64,000 nucleotides of DNA from NCBI GenBank assembly GCA_947172415.1, contig OX359200.1:2730501-2794500 (forward strand). The letters run 5' to 3'. Below the pieces are notes generated by a model. The model saw only the letters and a list, made by a program, of their open reading frames with translations, ran no database searches and had not been told where the DNA came from. The stretch is from Chondrosia reniformis (lineage: Eukaryota > Porifera > Demospongiae > Chondrillida > Chondrillidae). Below, piece by piece: positions 52,634 through 62,810 of the stretch (its first letter is position 1; the number at the start of each line of letters is the position of its first letter). Both the position numbers and the translations under genes were made by a program.

Positions 52634-53269
52634 TTGCAAAACAATATTGAATTGCTAAGCAAAATAAGAGATAATGCTAATAGTTTCTATAAACAAAATG
52701 CAGCCTTGACTATGTTAGCAGAAAATGAATCAAAACGTTCATACAACAGAAAAAGAAAGGCTTTGTACTTTCAGGAAAATGTGTGTGACACACCAAAAAG
52801 GAAAAAATCATATTTAAAGGGACGAGTTGCTGAAACCGTCCTCCAAAAACTAACTAAAGCTATTGAAGGAGAAAGGACTATTCAATGGAAGTCGTTTGCT
52901 TCAGAATGTGGACTGAACAGTTCAGATTCTGGTGCAAGAGTCAAAATATTTGCCATGGAAAATGGTTTGAATATAACTAAACTAGCAGGGGAAACAAAAT
53001 CCACTGAAACAAAAAGGCATAGGAGAATATTACCAAAGATGCCTGGTAGTCACGGCAGAATTTCATTCCCCAGCCCTCCTAGCTTAGATGAGGTCAATAA
53101 GGACATAGCAAAAATGTTAGTGGAAGGTCAGTTGAATGTTGGGCAACCTTGTGCACCAATGGCCTTAGAAAGGTACATGCCTGATGGTAATATACAAATA
53201 GTCCAGGCTCATGGGAATAAAATTCCATTAACAGAGCTACGCCAGAAACTATTGGACAAACATAGTTAA
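52634..53269 (+). pseudogene. Second segment of the large element's gene, basic and helical
   Basis: The frame encodes 211 residues. The N-terminal part is helical, followed by basic nuclear-localisation-like patches (SYNRKRKALYF, TPKRKKSYLKGR). Then comes a helical region that could be DNA-binding (VAETVLQKLTKAI..IQWKSFASECGL..GARVKIFAMENGL), a Pro/Ser linker, and a C-terminal IPLTELRQKLLDKHS. Its stop is at the LINE junction: the LINE's 11-bp target duplication begins at 53264. The pattern of helical region plus basic patches suggests a nuclear DNA-binding protein, but the family is not known to me by name. Confidence 0.6.
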
Positions 53270-53288
53270 TATATTTTTTTTAGTTCAG

Positions 53289-53870
53289 TTAAATCTGGGA
53301 GAAGTATCTCCAGCAGTCCTTGTCATGCATTACCTTCCACAAGTCTTGTCGATCCTCTCTCCTCATGCCACAGTCTCTCAGGATGGTGTCAGAGTAAGTT
53401 TGCTTAGCCCCCTTGCCATGTCTAGTCTTTGCTTTTGGCTCCCACATGACCAGCTGACATACTGGTTGTGGGGTATAGCTGTTCATGCGAGTGCAGGGGC
53501 CAGCAAACTTGAGTCTCTTAGCTCGAAGACTCTCTGTCACTGGTTGGATGCTTCGATACACTTGGGCATTGGTCTGGTGGTCTTGCCATTTGATCCCTAG
53601 TGCGTATCTTAGCAACCGAGTGTAGGTGCCATCCAGTGCTCTCTCTAGCCCCTTAGTCAGTGTCCATGCTTCTGCTCCATAGAGCAGAAGAGTCTCTACG
53701 GTGGCTTGAAAAAGACGTACCTTCATTTTGTGGGACACATTTGACTGCCAGACCCTGTACATTCGCTTGCATGCCTGCCAAGCTTGAGCTCGTCGTACCT
53801 CGAAATCTTTACGCGAAGACACTACCCAGCTACCTAGGTAAGTCATCCACACGGGCAATGGGACCTTCAA
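53289..53870 (-). pseudogene. RTE LINE C-terminal region
   Basis: The frame encodes a region after the RT thumb. It contains YLGSWV..KDFEVRRAQAWQA, KVRLFQATVETLLLYGAEAW and GLERALDGTYTRLLRYALGI, then DHQTNAQVYRSIQ and a Lys-rich C-terminus. The pattern is typical of the RTE lineage. It is separated from the palm segment (53830-54153) by a frame change near 53850. It ends at 53289, just before the short T-run and the target duplication. Confidence 0.82.
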
Positions 53871-54134
53871 CCACTGTTAGCCCTGGGTCAGACTTGAAGT
53901 CACCCACTAGCATGTACTCTGTCTTCTTCCGATTGATCTTCAGACCAGCAGGCAGAGCCTCCTGTTCCACAGCAGTGAGTAGAGATTGAGCATCCACATG
54001 ATTGTGTGAGAGCAAAGCAATGTCATCCGCAAAGTCCAGGCCTGATACTGCATATGCGGGGAAAGTTGTACGTGATCGAGTACCCACACGCGGACTGATG
54101 GTAAAGCCGCGAGTGTTGTCTGGTATGGCACGTC

Positions 54135-54860
54135 TCAAAATATAGTCCACCACCAGTACACCAGAGTGTCTCCTTGCAGTACCCCAGCAGATGGGTCTGC
54201 CTCTCCATCTTTGGTGGTTACTACTGCCTTAGCTCCGTAATAGAGTGCCATTATCGCATTATTCAGCTTCTGTGGGATACTGTATGCAGCCAGTATGCTG
54301 TTCAGCGCTGGCCATCTGATGGAATCAAATGCCTTTCTGAAGTCAATGAAAGTGATAACAAGGTTCACCTGCTTGGTCTGACAACCCTCTATCAGCCGTC
54401 GCAGTGCGAGCACATGCTGTGTAGTGGATCTGTGTGGTCGAAAACCATTCTGGTTGGGTCTGAGGTGGGAGTTCAGGACACTGCAGATTCTACTTAGAAG
54501 GATGCAATTGTACAGTTTTGCAGGGATGGACATCAGGGCTATGCCTCTGTGGTTGGTTCGCATGGACAAATCTCCTTTCTTGGGAATGGGGATCAAAGCA
54601 CTCAAGTGCCATTCTTTAGGCACTGTGCCAGACGCATAAACAGCATTGAGTACTTCGAGGAGCTCTTCACGTAGCTCAGGCAACTTCAATGACTCAGCTG
54701 TGACTTGGTCCAAGCCAGGAGCACGACCAGGCCTGAGTGCTTTCACTGGTGAATCCAGTTCCTCAATGGTGATTGGACCTTGCTCAAATTGAGTGGGTAC
54801 TTCAAACACTGGCTCACAGGAGAAGGATATTGTGGTGGCATTAGAATCAGGAGGTGACAA
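54135..54860 (-). pseudogene. RTE LINE reverse transcriptase, fingers and palm
   Basis: The frame encodes RPGRAPGLDQVTAESLK, IPIPKKGD, NHRGIALMSIPAKL, FRPHRSTTQHVLALRRL, ITFIDFRKAFDS (first catalytic Asp) and AGVLQGDTL. These are the standard RT blocks in order. The palm continues in another frame as SGLDFADDIALLSHN (about 54020-54048), which carries the two further catalytic Asp residues. A frameshift separates the two parts. Confidence 0.85.
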
Positions 54861-54892
54861 GAGAGTTCAAAATGATTCCGCCACCCATGAAG

Positions 54893-56149
54893 TCATTCAG
54901 TAGGGGAATCAGCAGGAATGATGTCCCAAACTCTCGCCTTCCTTCCAGTGAGAGTATTGATCAAATTCCAGGCAGCCTTGTGCCGAAGTGCCTCATCACA
55001 GCACTCGACTTCGCTCAACATTGATTGATAGGACTCTTCATGCTTTTCAGTGTGAAGATCAGATAGAGATCGAGCTGTAACTTCAACCTTCTTCCTGGCT
55101 GCTGCACTACTCCTGTTTTCTTGCAAGGCTCTGCGGGCATGCACTAGTTGTTGACGGGATGCTTGGATGTCTTTGTCCTCAGCCCAAGGTGTTGCTCTTT
55201 GCCTGGTTGTTAGAGCTGGAACAGCTGTGGTTGCACTTCTGATGGCTTTGGCAAACAGCGAATACTTTATCTCTCCGTTGGCTCCACGACAGGAACCCTT
55301 GACATGACAAATAAATTCAGCACGGTGTTCCTGGCTTTGGTAGAGTGTTTTCCAGTCAGGGCGAGTACAGCATGGAACTTTGGTCTTCTTTGTTGCTAAG
55401 TGCCAGCGGCACTTGACAATCAGGGCTGTGTGATCAGACTTAACATTGTGCACTTGCTCACTCTCACAGTCAAGGAAAGATGAGCACCACTTTCGCCATA
55501 CAAGAATGTGATCTAGACATGCCCGTCTGCCTCTAGGTCCATTGAAGGTGACTAAATGGTACCTAGGTTTTTGGAATTTGGTGTTTATAGCCACCAAGTC
55601 TGCTCCATCTGCCAAGTCTCGTAGTAGATCTCGGTTGCGATTCAGTTTCTGTTGTGGGCAATGCCTTGAACCAGCATCGCCAGGTGCAAGAGTGGCATTG
55701 AAGTCCCCACATACCAGCAGCATGTGGCGCCTAGGAGTTGTCACAATGTTGTCAGACAGATGATGGTAAAAAGAATCTGCCTCGTGGAGATCAGACGAAG
55801 AGGTAGGGCTGTAGATGGAAAACATGACTGTCTGCAGTTGACCACCAGATGAGAGTTGTAGGCGCAAAATTCTTGGTGAGAACATGTTGTAAGTATCGAT
55901 GGCATGTCTCACCTTTGGACTGACAATGAAGCCTACTCCTCCCATGCCTGCAGCTGATGCTGAGGCAGCTAGTAGCAACCAACCTTTCCCAAGCTCGAGG
56001 TGTCTCACAGGATCTCCAGTGTCAAAGAGAATGGGATGTTCTTGTATGGCCAAAATGTCTACATTGTTTGCTGAGGCATACGCCGCCAGTTCGCTCCTCC
56101 GCCAAACAGGTAAAAGCGTGCGACAAGTGAAGGACCCCAGTCGACACAC
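54893..56149 (-). pseudogene. RTE LINE endonuclease domain
   Basis: The 418-residue frame is an apurinic/apyrimidinic-type endonuclease. ILAIQEHP carries the metal-binding Glu region, GGVGFIVSP follows, then LLVCGDFNA (catalytic Asp and Asn) and LDHILVW, and near the end of the domain KSDHTALIVKC with the catalytic SDH. It nicks the target DNA for target-primed reverse transcription. A helical linker follows to 54893, where the frame is interrupted before the RT. The basic N-terminal piece at 56181-56495 (MPTASQLTPPTRGTT) is in another frame. Confidence 0.85.
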
Positions 56150-56576
56150 ATTCCTTTGGGATACACCACCACCACCACCATTACCTGCAATTTGCTTGTT
56201 CTGCTTGGAGAAATTCTCTTTCTTGGCTAACCCACCAAGTCGAAGAACAGGGAGGGAATGTTAAGCGGGATCGCCACTTCCTCACTCCAACCTGCGGAAG
56301 AGCGCATGTCGAAGTCTTCACGTCGCCTGCCGATGGTCCTTGACCCTGGCGGCTCGTCGTTGCGACTGAACGCTTTCCACGAGGCGCCCCCCGTTTTCTT
56401 CTCGCCCGCTTGGTCACCGCAGTGTCTGTAGCAGCAGAGCGTGGTTCAGCCGTTGTACCACGAGTAGGTGGGGTGAGCTGGGAGGCAGTAGGCATGATGG
56501 AAGAGCGCTGGTGGAAATGCTGTCCGCCTACTTCAGAAAATGCGATGGTCGACCATTTTCTCCAACTAGTTAATAT

Positions 56577-57107
56577 ATGAGAATAGCTACTGATGAGGAA
56601 ATTACAAAAATGTCTCTTACCTCTCTTAGATCAGAAGTTAGCAAATACATTAGTAATTGTGAATCCCTTTCTAGACCTGAAATAGAACATACATTCAAAA
56701 AATTGCAAAGAAAGAGACACCGAATAATGTGGCATGACCATTCTACTTTACTTTCCTTTGGTCTCTTACTGATAACAGTTAAAACTGCATATGATCCAGC
56801 AGTATTTTATACAAATTCTGAAGTTCCTGTTAAAAAAAGGAAGCTATCAATTCAGGAAATAGTTGAAAAACCTGAAATTCACCTTGTTGGTGTTTCAACT
56901 TCTAGTCACAGCTCACAAGCTAATTTTATCTCCGACAGGTTAGATTGCTTATCAGAGATTAGTGAGAAAGTAAAAACGTCTAAAGGAATTGAGATCACTG
57001 ATGTATTACAGTTATTGGTGATAAGCCTGCAGTCCAGTTTGAACACGGGACCCAACAGGGAGGAAATTATCCTTGTAGCTATGGTGTACACCTTAGTAGA
57101 TTCATAG
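56577..57107 (+). pseudogene. Third segment of the large element's gene, with HDHS...YDPAVFYT motif
   Basis: This 176-residue frame continues directly after the LINE. The block is MWHDHSTLLSFG, ITVKTAYDPAVFYTNSE, a basic patch (VKKRKLSIQE), EKPEIHLVGVSTSS, and CLSEISEKVKTSKGIEITD. I recall this pattern from a family of uncharacterised, repeat-associated proteins in sponges and cnidarians. A neighbouring frame near 57015-57060 shows PAVQFEHGTQQGGNYPC, a Gly/Cys-containing motif that follows in the same family, so the gene is broken here. The function is unknown; a transposase-like or DNA-handling role is only an inference from its place inside a TIR element. Confidence 0.6.
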
Positions 57108-57204
57108 ATCAAGCTGTACCACTAAGACAACCTCCTAGGTCACTGACTGAAATGTAACTCTTAGCAATTGGTGGTAATGCTGGTAAGCAGCCTAATTCAA
57201 TAAA

Positions 57205-57372
57205 CCTTTTGATAAACTTAAAAAGAAAGAGTTACTAGAAGAGCTTAAAAAAAGAGGTTTTATGGACATTTATTACTTTACACAACCTCAGCTAGAAAAC
57301 AAACTTGGAAATGAATTAAGGGTGTTCAAAGAGTTCCAACTTTACTTTAGCCCTATCCCATGGAGTCTCTAA
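57205..57372 (+). pseudogene. SAP-like segment of the large element's gene
   Basis: The 55-codon frame, too short to stand out on length alone, reads FDKLKKKELLEELKKRGF and later QPQLENKLGNEL. The spacing of Leu, Lys and Gly resembles a SAP motif, a helix-turn-helix found in chromatin-binding proteins. It ends in TAA at 57370-57372. It lies between the HDHS segment and the CEPLHDFKG segment on the same strand. Confidence 0.5.
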
Positions 57373-57491
57373 AAACTGTAAACTTACAAAAATTTTGTGT
57401 ATTAGACTGTGAGCCTCTTCATGATTTCAAAGGGTATGCCATGCATCTAATTACTGAGACCTCTAAGAGCCATCACTTGCCTATATGTTAG
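57360..57491 (+). pseudogene. Small conserved segment with VLDCEPLHDFKG
   Basis: A 43-codon frame begins at ATG 57360 and encodes NLQKFCVLDCEPLHDFKG followed by AMHLITE. It overlaps the end of the SAP-like frame. The phrase 'CEPLHDFKGH' is one I recall from the same uncharacterised family, in which it follows the SAP-like part. It is open only to 57491, another sign that the gene is broken. Confidence 0.5.
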
Positions 57492-57570
57492 GGCTTACAT
57501 TGTTAGGGCTCTTAAGGGTCAACATGTTTCAGGATGTGATATTAGGTGTGCTGTTATACATATTTATCAA

Positions 57571-58494
57571 ATGTTATCAATTGCTAGAGAAAGTTGGAAA
57601 ATCCAAACACTGTTTTTGACTCTAGTTCAAATAAGCCAATGTCTTTATTCTGAAGATGTTGAGAGGTGCCCTAAACAAATATTGAGATTTTACAACTGCT
57701 GCTGGCTACATCATGAACTAAGTGTGGATTTATTCCCAAACCCACATGAAACTGCCTTACATGGAGTCTATTTCCATGCCTTGTTAAATCATGGCCCTGT
57801 TCAGCAAGAGATTATCAATAATAGGTCTGTCAAAACTGAAAGTGAAGAGCAGATCTTCCAAAAGGCAAAAAGGTGTGTAAGGGATACTAGTAATAGAAAA
57901 TCAGACACTCTGATTCCTAATCTGCTGATAGGATTAGAGGCCAAAGAGATATTATATGGCTCAACCTCGGTAACTGTGCATGAAAGTGATACCAGAGTCA
58001 AACAGGCTGCACAATTTCTAAAACAATTCAGTGGCACTGAAGTACCACTCAAATACATAAGAGAGAGGCCATACAGCTGGCAAGCACATTTGGAAAGAAT
58101 AGCACCTTTCCTAACACCTGGTAAAGGTCAGTGGTGGGACATTAACCAAAGTGAGTCAGACATCATCTTTCATGATGGTGACATTCATCCTAATTATATA
58201 GAGAAGGGACCTAGCCTTTTACATTTTAGGGATTCTACATTACAAGATGTAGTCACACAGGCTAGAGGTGAATGGCTCCAACTGTTAAATGGAAATGTTG
58301 ATATTCCAAGTTTTGAGATAAAAATTTACAATGAACAGGGCCAAGTAACAGAAACAATTCCTGGACATCTACTAAATGTTAGAGGTTATGGTAGTCATAT
58401 GGATGAAATGGACATCTGTACTAACGAAGAGCCAGATGATTGTAGTACATCACCTCCAAAATCCAACTTAGAAAAAGCATTGATGTACCATTAA
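57571..58494 (+). pseudogene. Large C-terminal segment of the large element's gene
   Basis: This 307-residue frame is the longest intact piece. It contains ILRFYNCCWLHHELSVDLF, HETALHGVYFHALLNHGPVQ, a segment with QIFQKAKRCVRDTSNRK and LIPNLLIGLEAKE, then GTEVPLKYIRERPYSWQAH, and near the end WWDINQSESDIIFHDGDIHP. The blocks NCCWLHHEL, HGVYFHALLNHGP and QAKR..RDTSNR are invariant-looking. This gene type is known to me only as uncharacterised metazoan proteins. The frame ends at 58494, and a Ser/Thr-rich acidic tail suggests the C-terminus is near. Confidence 0.65.
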
Positions 58495-58523
58495 GTACAG
58501 ATAGCTCCAGTCAGGGTCCATCT

Positions 58524-58930
58524 ATGTCTACCCCCATTACCCACTATCAACCACAATTGCAAACTAATATTGCAATCAGTCCTATAACTGAAGAAGATGG
58601 TAGAAACTGGGAGTCTGAGCCTACAAAAGAAGAAATGATGTATGCCAATGTATGTACAGACACTACAGGTGAATGCTATACTTCTAGTTTGGCAAGGGCA
58701 CTTCACCAAGTACTTGGTCCATCAAATGAATTGCTAAATTGGACAGGTGTAGAAAACAGCTAAAAGTACTTAGGCCAATACCCCTAGATATTAGGCAAAC
58801 CCACAAGCTTAAGGTAGATACCAAAAAAGAATTGGACAGGTTGATTCAAGCCAATATAGGTGAAAAAGACCTATCAACAGAGAATGATGACATATACAAG
58901 GCAGTAGAAAAAAATTTAGAAGAACTGTGA
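58524..58930 (+). pseudogene. Trailing segments of the large element's gene
   Basis: Two overlapping short frames, 58524-58763 and 58739-58930, continue on the same strand. The first is polar (MSTPITHYQPQLQTNIAIS, NWESEPTKEEMMYANVC). The second is helical and charged (KLKVDTKKELDRLIQAN). They look like a degraded C-terminal tail. No domain is recognised. Confidence 0.4.
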
Positions 58931-59344
58931 AGCTACTAAGGGAGTTTAGGCTAGAGCCTGAATAGTGCTATAGTGTACTGATGGTGGTACCTGATTTGGA
59001 GTGGCAGTGGACAACCAACAAGCAACACATCAAGTTCAAGTTTAAAGATGCAGTAAGTAAATAACATCTGCTAAGTACACAAAGTTGCCATACCTTTTTG
59101 TAACCCGTGTACACAGGATGGAACAACATTGGGAGACGTGTTCAACACTACAATATAATACAATACATATTCATTAATATGGCTTCAAACAATACAATAA
59201 TAATTATTTAGTATTTTTGTACCATACTTCATTAGCTTTTCCTTTAGACACACATTATAATAAATATTTCATGTGTTAATTATGGCTGTATTCATAGCCA
59301 GTTAATGCATGCTTAGGTGATGAAACATCATCAGTTTAAGCTAA
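58931..59344. other. AT-rich spacer in the large element
   Basis: No open frame of note and no repeat motif is seen. The stretch separates the broken gene from the promoter region of the coiled-coil ORF. Confidence 0.55.
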
Positions 59345-59490
59345 TCTGATTGGTTCTTTAAGTCACAACTTCATTGGCTAACACAATTTTCATGGTATCC
59401 TACCCTAATCATTAATCTGATTGGATAACTTACTTTCCAAGGTATCCTCCTAACAAGTATATATAGAGATGACTAAAGACAGAAATCATA
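59345..59490 (+). promoter_or_regulatory. Putative promoter: three inverted CCAAT boxes and a TATA box
   Basis: ATTGG (reverse CCAAT) occurs at 59349-59353, 59373-59377 and 59420-59424, twice as TGATTGG. A TATA box TATATATAG lies at 59458-59466. A start near 59490 would fit the usual 25-30 base spacing. The arrangement faces the coiled-coil ORF. Confidence 0.55.
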
Positions 59491-59535
59491 TTGAATAGAA
59501 AACAGCTAAAGAAATAAGACTCTAAATAAAGGAAA

Positions 59536-59622
59536 ATGGATACTATCAGTCAACAGCAGGGAGATTCCCATCAAGAAGTTACAGAAAGCCCTATAAATGG
59601 CACAATCAGCAACAATACTTAA
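59536..59622 (+). CDS. Short upstream ORF (28 aa)
   Basis: ATG 59536 opens MDTISQQQGDSHQEVTESPI and so on to TAA 59620-59622. It is the first ATG after the TATA box and lies 47 bases before the coiled-coil ORF, in a different frame. It could be a regulatory upstream ORF, or the true N-terminus joined to the next ORF by a small frame change or splice. Confidence 0.4.
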   Translation: MDTISQQQGDSHQEVTESPINGTISNNT

Positions 59623-59668
59623 AGAGAAAAAATAGAAAAAACCAAAGGGAGTAAATTCTTTGATTACA

Positions 59669-59968
59669 ATGAAGGTGGAAGAAGAAGTCAGCAGAAGAAT
59701 GAAAATAGAAAAGCAGAAGGCTGAAGAGGAGAAGAAAAAAAGAGAAGAAGAGAGGCAAAAAGAAGAAGAAATAAAAAGGATAGAGGAAGAAGTGCAGAGG
59801 AGACTAGTTGAAGAAGCACGAAAAGAAAAGGAAGAAAAGATACGAATGGAGCAGATAAAGGAGGAAGAGAAGGAGAAAAAACAAAAGGAAAAGGAAGAAC
59901 AGGAAAATCGGGCTCAGCTATTGAAAACACTAATTAAGGAAGTCCTCAGAGAAATAAATAACAAATAG
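59669..59968 (+). CDS. Charged coiled-coil protein, 99 aa
   Basis: I start at ATG 59669, the first ATG in frame; the frame is open from slightly upstream without one. Almost the whole protein is Glu/Lys/Arg-rich (KVEEEVSRRMKIEKQKAEEE, then more of the same to about residue 80), a single-helix or coiled-coil pattern. It ends in a hydrophobic helix LLKTLIKEVLREINNK. There is no signal peptide or membrane segment. The sequence is low-complexity, so function cannot be inferred; a structural or oligomerising role is possible. It lies 200 bases after a TATA box, and AATAAA-like signals follow near 60094. Confidence 0.45.
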   Translation: MKVEEEVSRRMKIEKQKAEEEKKKREEERQKEEEIKRIEEEVQRRLVEEARKEKEEKIRMEQIKEEEKEKKQKEKEEQENRAQLLKTLIKEVLREINNK

Positions 59969-60449
59969 GAACTATACTACTAACTTAAAACTTGCATGTC
60001 TATTACATATTATATTTTACATTATAACTTTTATTATACATCAAGTCCCAGTCAAGTCCATCTTTTGAATGTAATGGCTTTAAAAAGCCTTTTAATAAAA
60101 ATAAAGGCCCTAAGCATCAAATAAACAACATATATATAAACCAAGTATAATAAACTGATAAAATATCAGTATAGTCCTTTGTCAGTTGTGGCTTTGAAAA
60201 AAAAGCCTTTTGATGATATCCAAGTAACACATGCTATCAATAACACGGAAAGTACTTTAAAACGACAATATAAAAATGGGCCAGAATACCTTTAATAAAA
60301 TACACACAAACAATATGAAGGAACAGAATATACATTTCCTAAAGGCATTTACTAGAAGAAATATGAACAAACGGCGTGAACTAAAACTATGAAGCCCTTA
60401 AAACAACAGTGTGTCAAAGTAAGAGCGAACTCACCGATTGAAGGGCTAA
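59969..60449. other. Non-coding AT-rich region downstream of the coiled-coil ORF
   Basis: The region contains an AATAAAAATAAA stretch near 60094, a likely polyadenylation region. There are two similar hairpin-forming segments with GGCTTT...AAGCC (near 60070 and 60190). A donor-like CAATCG|GTGAGT lies on the minus strand near 60431-60442. No ORF of note is seen. Confidence 0.5.
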
Positions 60450-60454
60450 ATTCT

Positions 60455-60592
60455 TCACTGACTGGCGAGGCTTCTTCTTCTTCGCTGGCAAGGCTTCTTC
60501 TTCGCTGGTGAGGCTTCTTCTTCGCTGGCGGGCGAGGCTTCTTCTACTTCGCTGGCGAGGCTTCTTTTCTGCTGACTGGCGAGGCTTCGATT
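60455..60592. repeat. Minisatellite, GCGAGGCTTCTTCTTCGCTG
   Basis: About five variable copies of a 24-30-bp unit (TGGCGAGGCTTCTTC..TTCGC) lie in a row. It is GC-richer than its surroundings. On the minus strand the unit would read as Glu/Ser/Pro/Lys-rich sequence, but no start or supporting frame is seen. Confidence 0.8.
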
Positions 60593-60794
60593 AGTCACAC
60601 ACAACGTGTTTGAGATTGAATACCTGGTAACGCTTGGTTACGGTTTTGATTTCTTCCGGTATGTAAACGATAACACTAAATAACGCATTCACTCTTAAAG
60701 ATTGAAAATGAAAATTCTTTATTAATTAGCGCTTGTTACGTGCTGATTGCTATAAGGCAGCCTATCCCTAAGAAACAGCCATAAGGTACCAGTG

Positions 60795-62580
60795 TACGGC
60801 TTTATAGCCCATGTTTTCAAAATTGGCGGCCATTTATAACTCGGAGATAGGTTGCAGAGCTCCAAGGACCCTTTAATCGGGTCCGGCAGCGATTTTTATC
60901 CTCGGAACAGTCTTCTGTACGTATTCATAGCCTATATTTTTGAAATCAGTGGTCATTTTTAACTCAGAGATAAATAATAGAGCTTCGGGGACCCTTTAAT
61001 CGCATTCGGCGGCCATTTTAACCTACGAACGGTCTTCGGTACGGCTTTATAGCCCATATTTTCAAAATTTGTGGATAATTTTAACTTAGATATAGGTCTT
61101 GGAGCTTCGGGGACCATTTAATCAGATTTGTTGGCCATTTTTAACCGAGAAACAGTCTTTGGTAAGGCTTCATAGCCCATATTTTCGAAACCAGCCGCCA
61201 TTTTTAACTCGGAGATAGGTTATATAGCTTTGGGAACCCTTTAATCGAGTTCGGCAACCATTTTTATCCTAGAAACAGTTTTGGTACGCTTTCATAGCCC
61301 ATATTTTCGAAATCGCCGGCAATTTTGAACTCGGATTAGGTCGTAGAGCTTCAGGGACCTTTTAATCGCGCTCGGCAGCAATTTTATCCTAGGAAAGGTC
61401 TTTGGTACGGCTTTATTGCCAATATTCTCGAACTTTGCGTACAATTTTAACTCAGAGATAGGTCCTGGAGTTTTGGGAAATTTTAATCAAATTTGGCAGC
61501 CATTTTTCTCCTAGGAACAGTCTTCGGTACGGATTCATAGTCCATATTTTTGAAATCGGCGGCCATATAACTCGGAGATAGGACGTAGAGTTTCGGGGAC
61601 CCTTTAATCAGCTTATGCGGCAATTTTTATCCTATGGACGGTCTTCGGCACAGCTTCATACCACATACATTCAAAATCGGTGGCCATTTTTAACTAGGAA
61701 GTGGGTCGTAGAGCTTCGGGACCCTTTAATCGGATTGGGCGGTCATTTTTATCCAAGAAGTGGTCTTTGGTACGGCTGTAACCCTAATATTTTAAAAACC
61801 GGCAGCCATTTTTAACTCGAATAAAGGTCGTAGGACTTCAGGGACCCTTTAATCAAGTTCGGCGGCCATTTTTATCCTGGGAACCGTCTTTCGTACGGCT
61901 TTATACCCATTATTGCGAAATTGGCGGCCATTTTTAACTGTGATATTTTGTAGAGCTTTGGGGACCCTTAAATCCGGTGAGGCAGACATTTTACCCTAGG
62001 AACGTCTTCGGTCCAGCCTAATCGCCAATATTTTCGACATCGGCTCTCATTTTTAACTCAGTGATAGGTTGTAGAACTTTGGTGACCCTTAAATCGGGTG
62101 TGGCGGCCATTTTACCCTCGGAACCGTCTTCAGTACGGCTTTATAGCTCATATTTTAGTAATCTGCTGCCATTTTTAATGGGGAGATAGGTCGCAGGGGT
62201 TCGAGGACCCTTAAATCGGGTTCAGCCGCCATTTTTATCCTAGGAAAGGTCTTCGGTACGGCTTCATTGCCTATATTTTCGAAATCGGCGACCATTTATA
62301 ACTCCGAGAGAGTTCATAGACGCTTAAATTGGGTATGTTAATCATTTTTACCATCGGGAGAGTCTTTGTTAGAGTTGCATATCTCAAACTTTTGAAATCG
62401 GGGGCCATTTTTATTTACAGACAGGTCGTAGTGCTTCTGGGACCCTTTATCGAGTTGGACGGCCATTTTTACCATTGGTAAGGTCTTCTGTACGGCTTCA
62501 TAGCCCAAAGTTTGGAAATTGGCGGCCATTTTTACTCGGGAATAAGTTGTAAAGCTTCAGGGACCCTTAAATGCAGGTTC
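60795..62580. repeat. Satellite C block 2, inside the nested TIR element
   Basis: This is the same 123-bp, two-half repeat as at 49963-50740, in the same orientation, with 14-15 diverged units. Short open frames within it are repeat by-products. Confidence 0.9.
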
Positions 62581-62666
62581 GGCTACATAAAATTAGAACA
62601 CACAACTACTACATACAATTAATACTACAACTAGTACTGTTTGTACTAGTTGTAGTACTAGTACTA
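62581..62666. repeat. Satellite B scrap with a 14-bp palindrome
   Basis: CTACTACATACAATTAATAC and similar phrases are satellite B-like. The arms ACTACAACTAGTAC (62624-62637) and GTACTAGTTGTAGT (62643-62656) pair perfectly around TGTTT. The scrap sits between satellite C and the right 142-bp TIR. Confidence 0.8.
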
Positions 62667-62810
62667 CACTGGTACCTTATGACTGTTCCTTAGGGATAGG
62701 CTGCCTTATAGCGATCAACACATAACAAGCGCTAATTAATAAAGAATTTTCGTTTTCAATCGTTAAGAGTGAATGCGTCATTTAGTGTTATCGGTTACAC
62801 ACCGGAAGGA

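Larger units (their letters stand above)
53275..56567 (-). mobile_element. Near-full-length RTE-type LINE
   Basis: The LINE is inserted on the minus strand with an 11-bp target duplication, AGTTAATATAT, at 53264-53274 and 56568-56578. Its length of 3.29 kb is normal for RTE elements. Read on the minus strand it starts with a short basic N-terminus (from ATG 56495), then an apurinic endonuclease, reverse transcriptase, and a C-terminal region of the RTE/Craft style (AEAWTLTKGLERALDGTYTR, LRAKRLKFAGPC). The 3' end has a short T-run on the plus strand at 53275-53281. The frame is broken in at least three places, so it is a dead but fairly young copy. It splits the large element's gene. Confidence 0.9.
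60653..62808. mobile_element. Nested TIR element carrying satellite C
   Basis: The two ends are inverted repeats of 142 bp, left 60653-60794 and right 62667-62808, starting CTTCCGGTATGTAAACGATA and CTTCCGGTGTGTAACCGATA respectively. Between them lie 14-15 units of satellite C and a small piece of satellite B with a perfect 14-bp palindrome. No transposase is present, so the element would be non-autonomous. Its right end directly abuts the right TIR of the large element. Confidence 0.75.

Noticed and set aside
59688-59930. Hydrophobic minus-strand frame (FSLLFLL-rich)
   Set aside because: It is the antisense of the Glu/Lys-rich coiled coil.
60070-60210. Histone-type 3' stem-loops (GGCTTT..AAGCC)
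   Set aside because: The stems and loops do not match the histone consensus, and no histone ORF is nearby.
60450-60600. A minus-strand exon with a good donor site near 60436
   Set aside because: The putative exon is a minisatellite with no start and no supporting downstream exon.
61615-62529. Short frames in satellite C
   Set aside because: They follow the repeat and have no conserved product.
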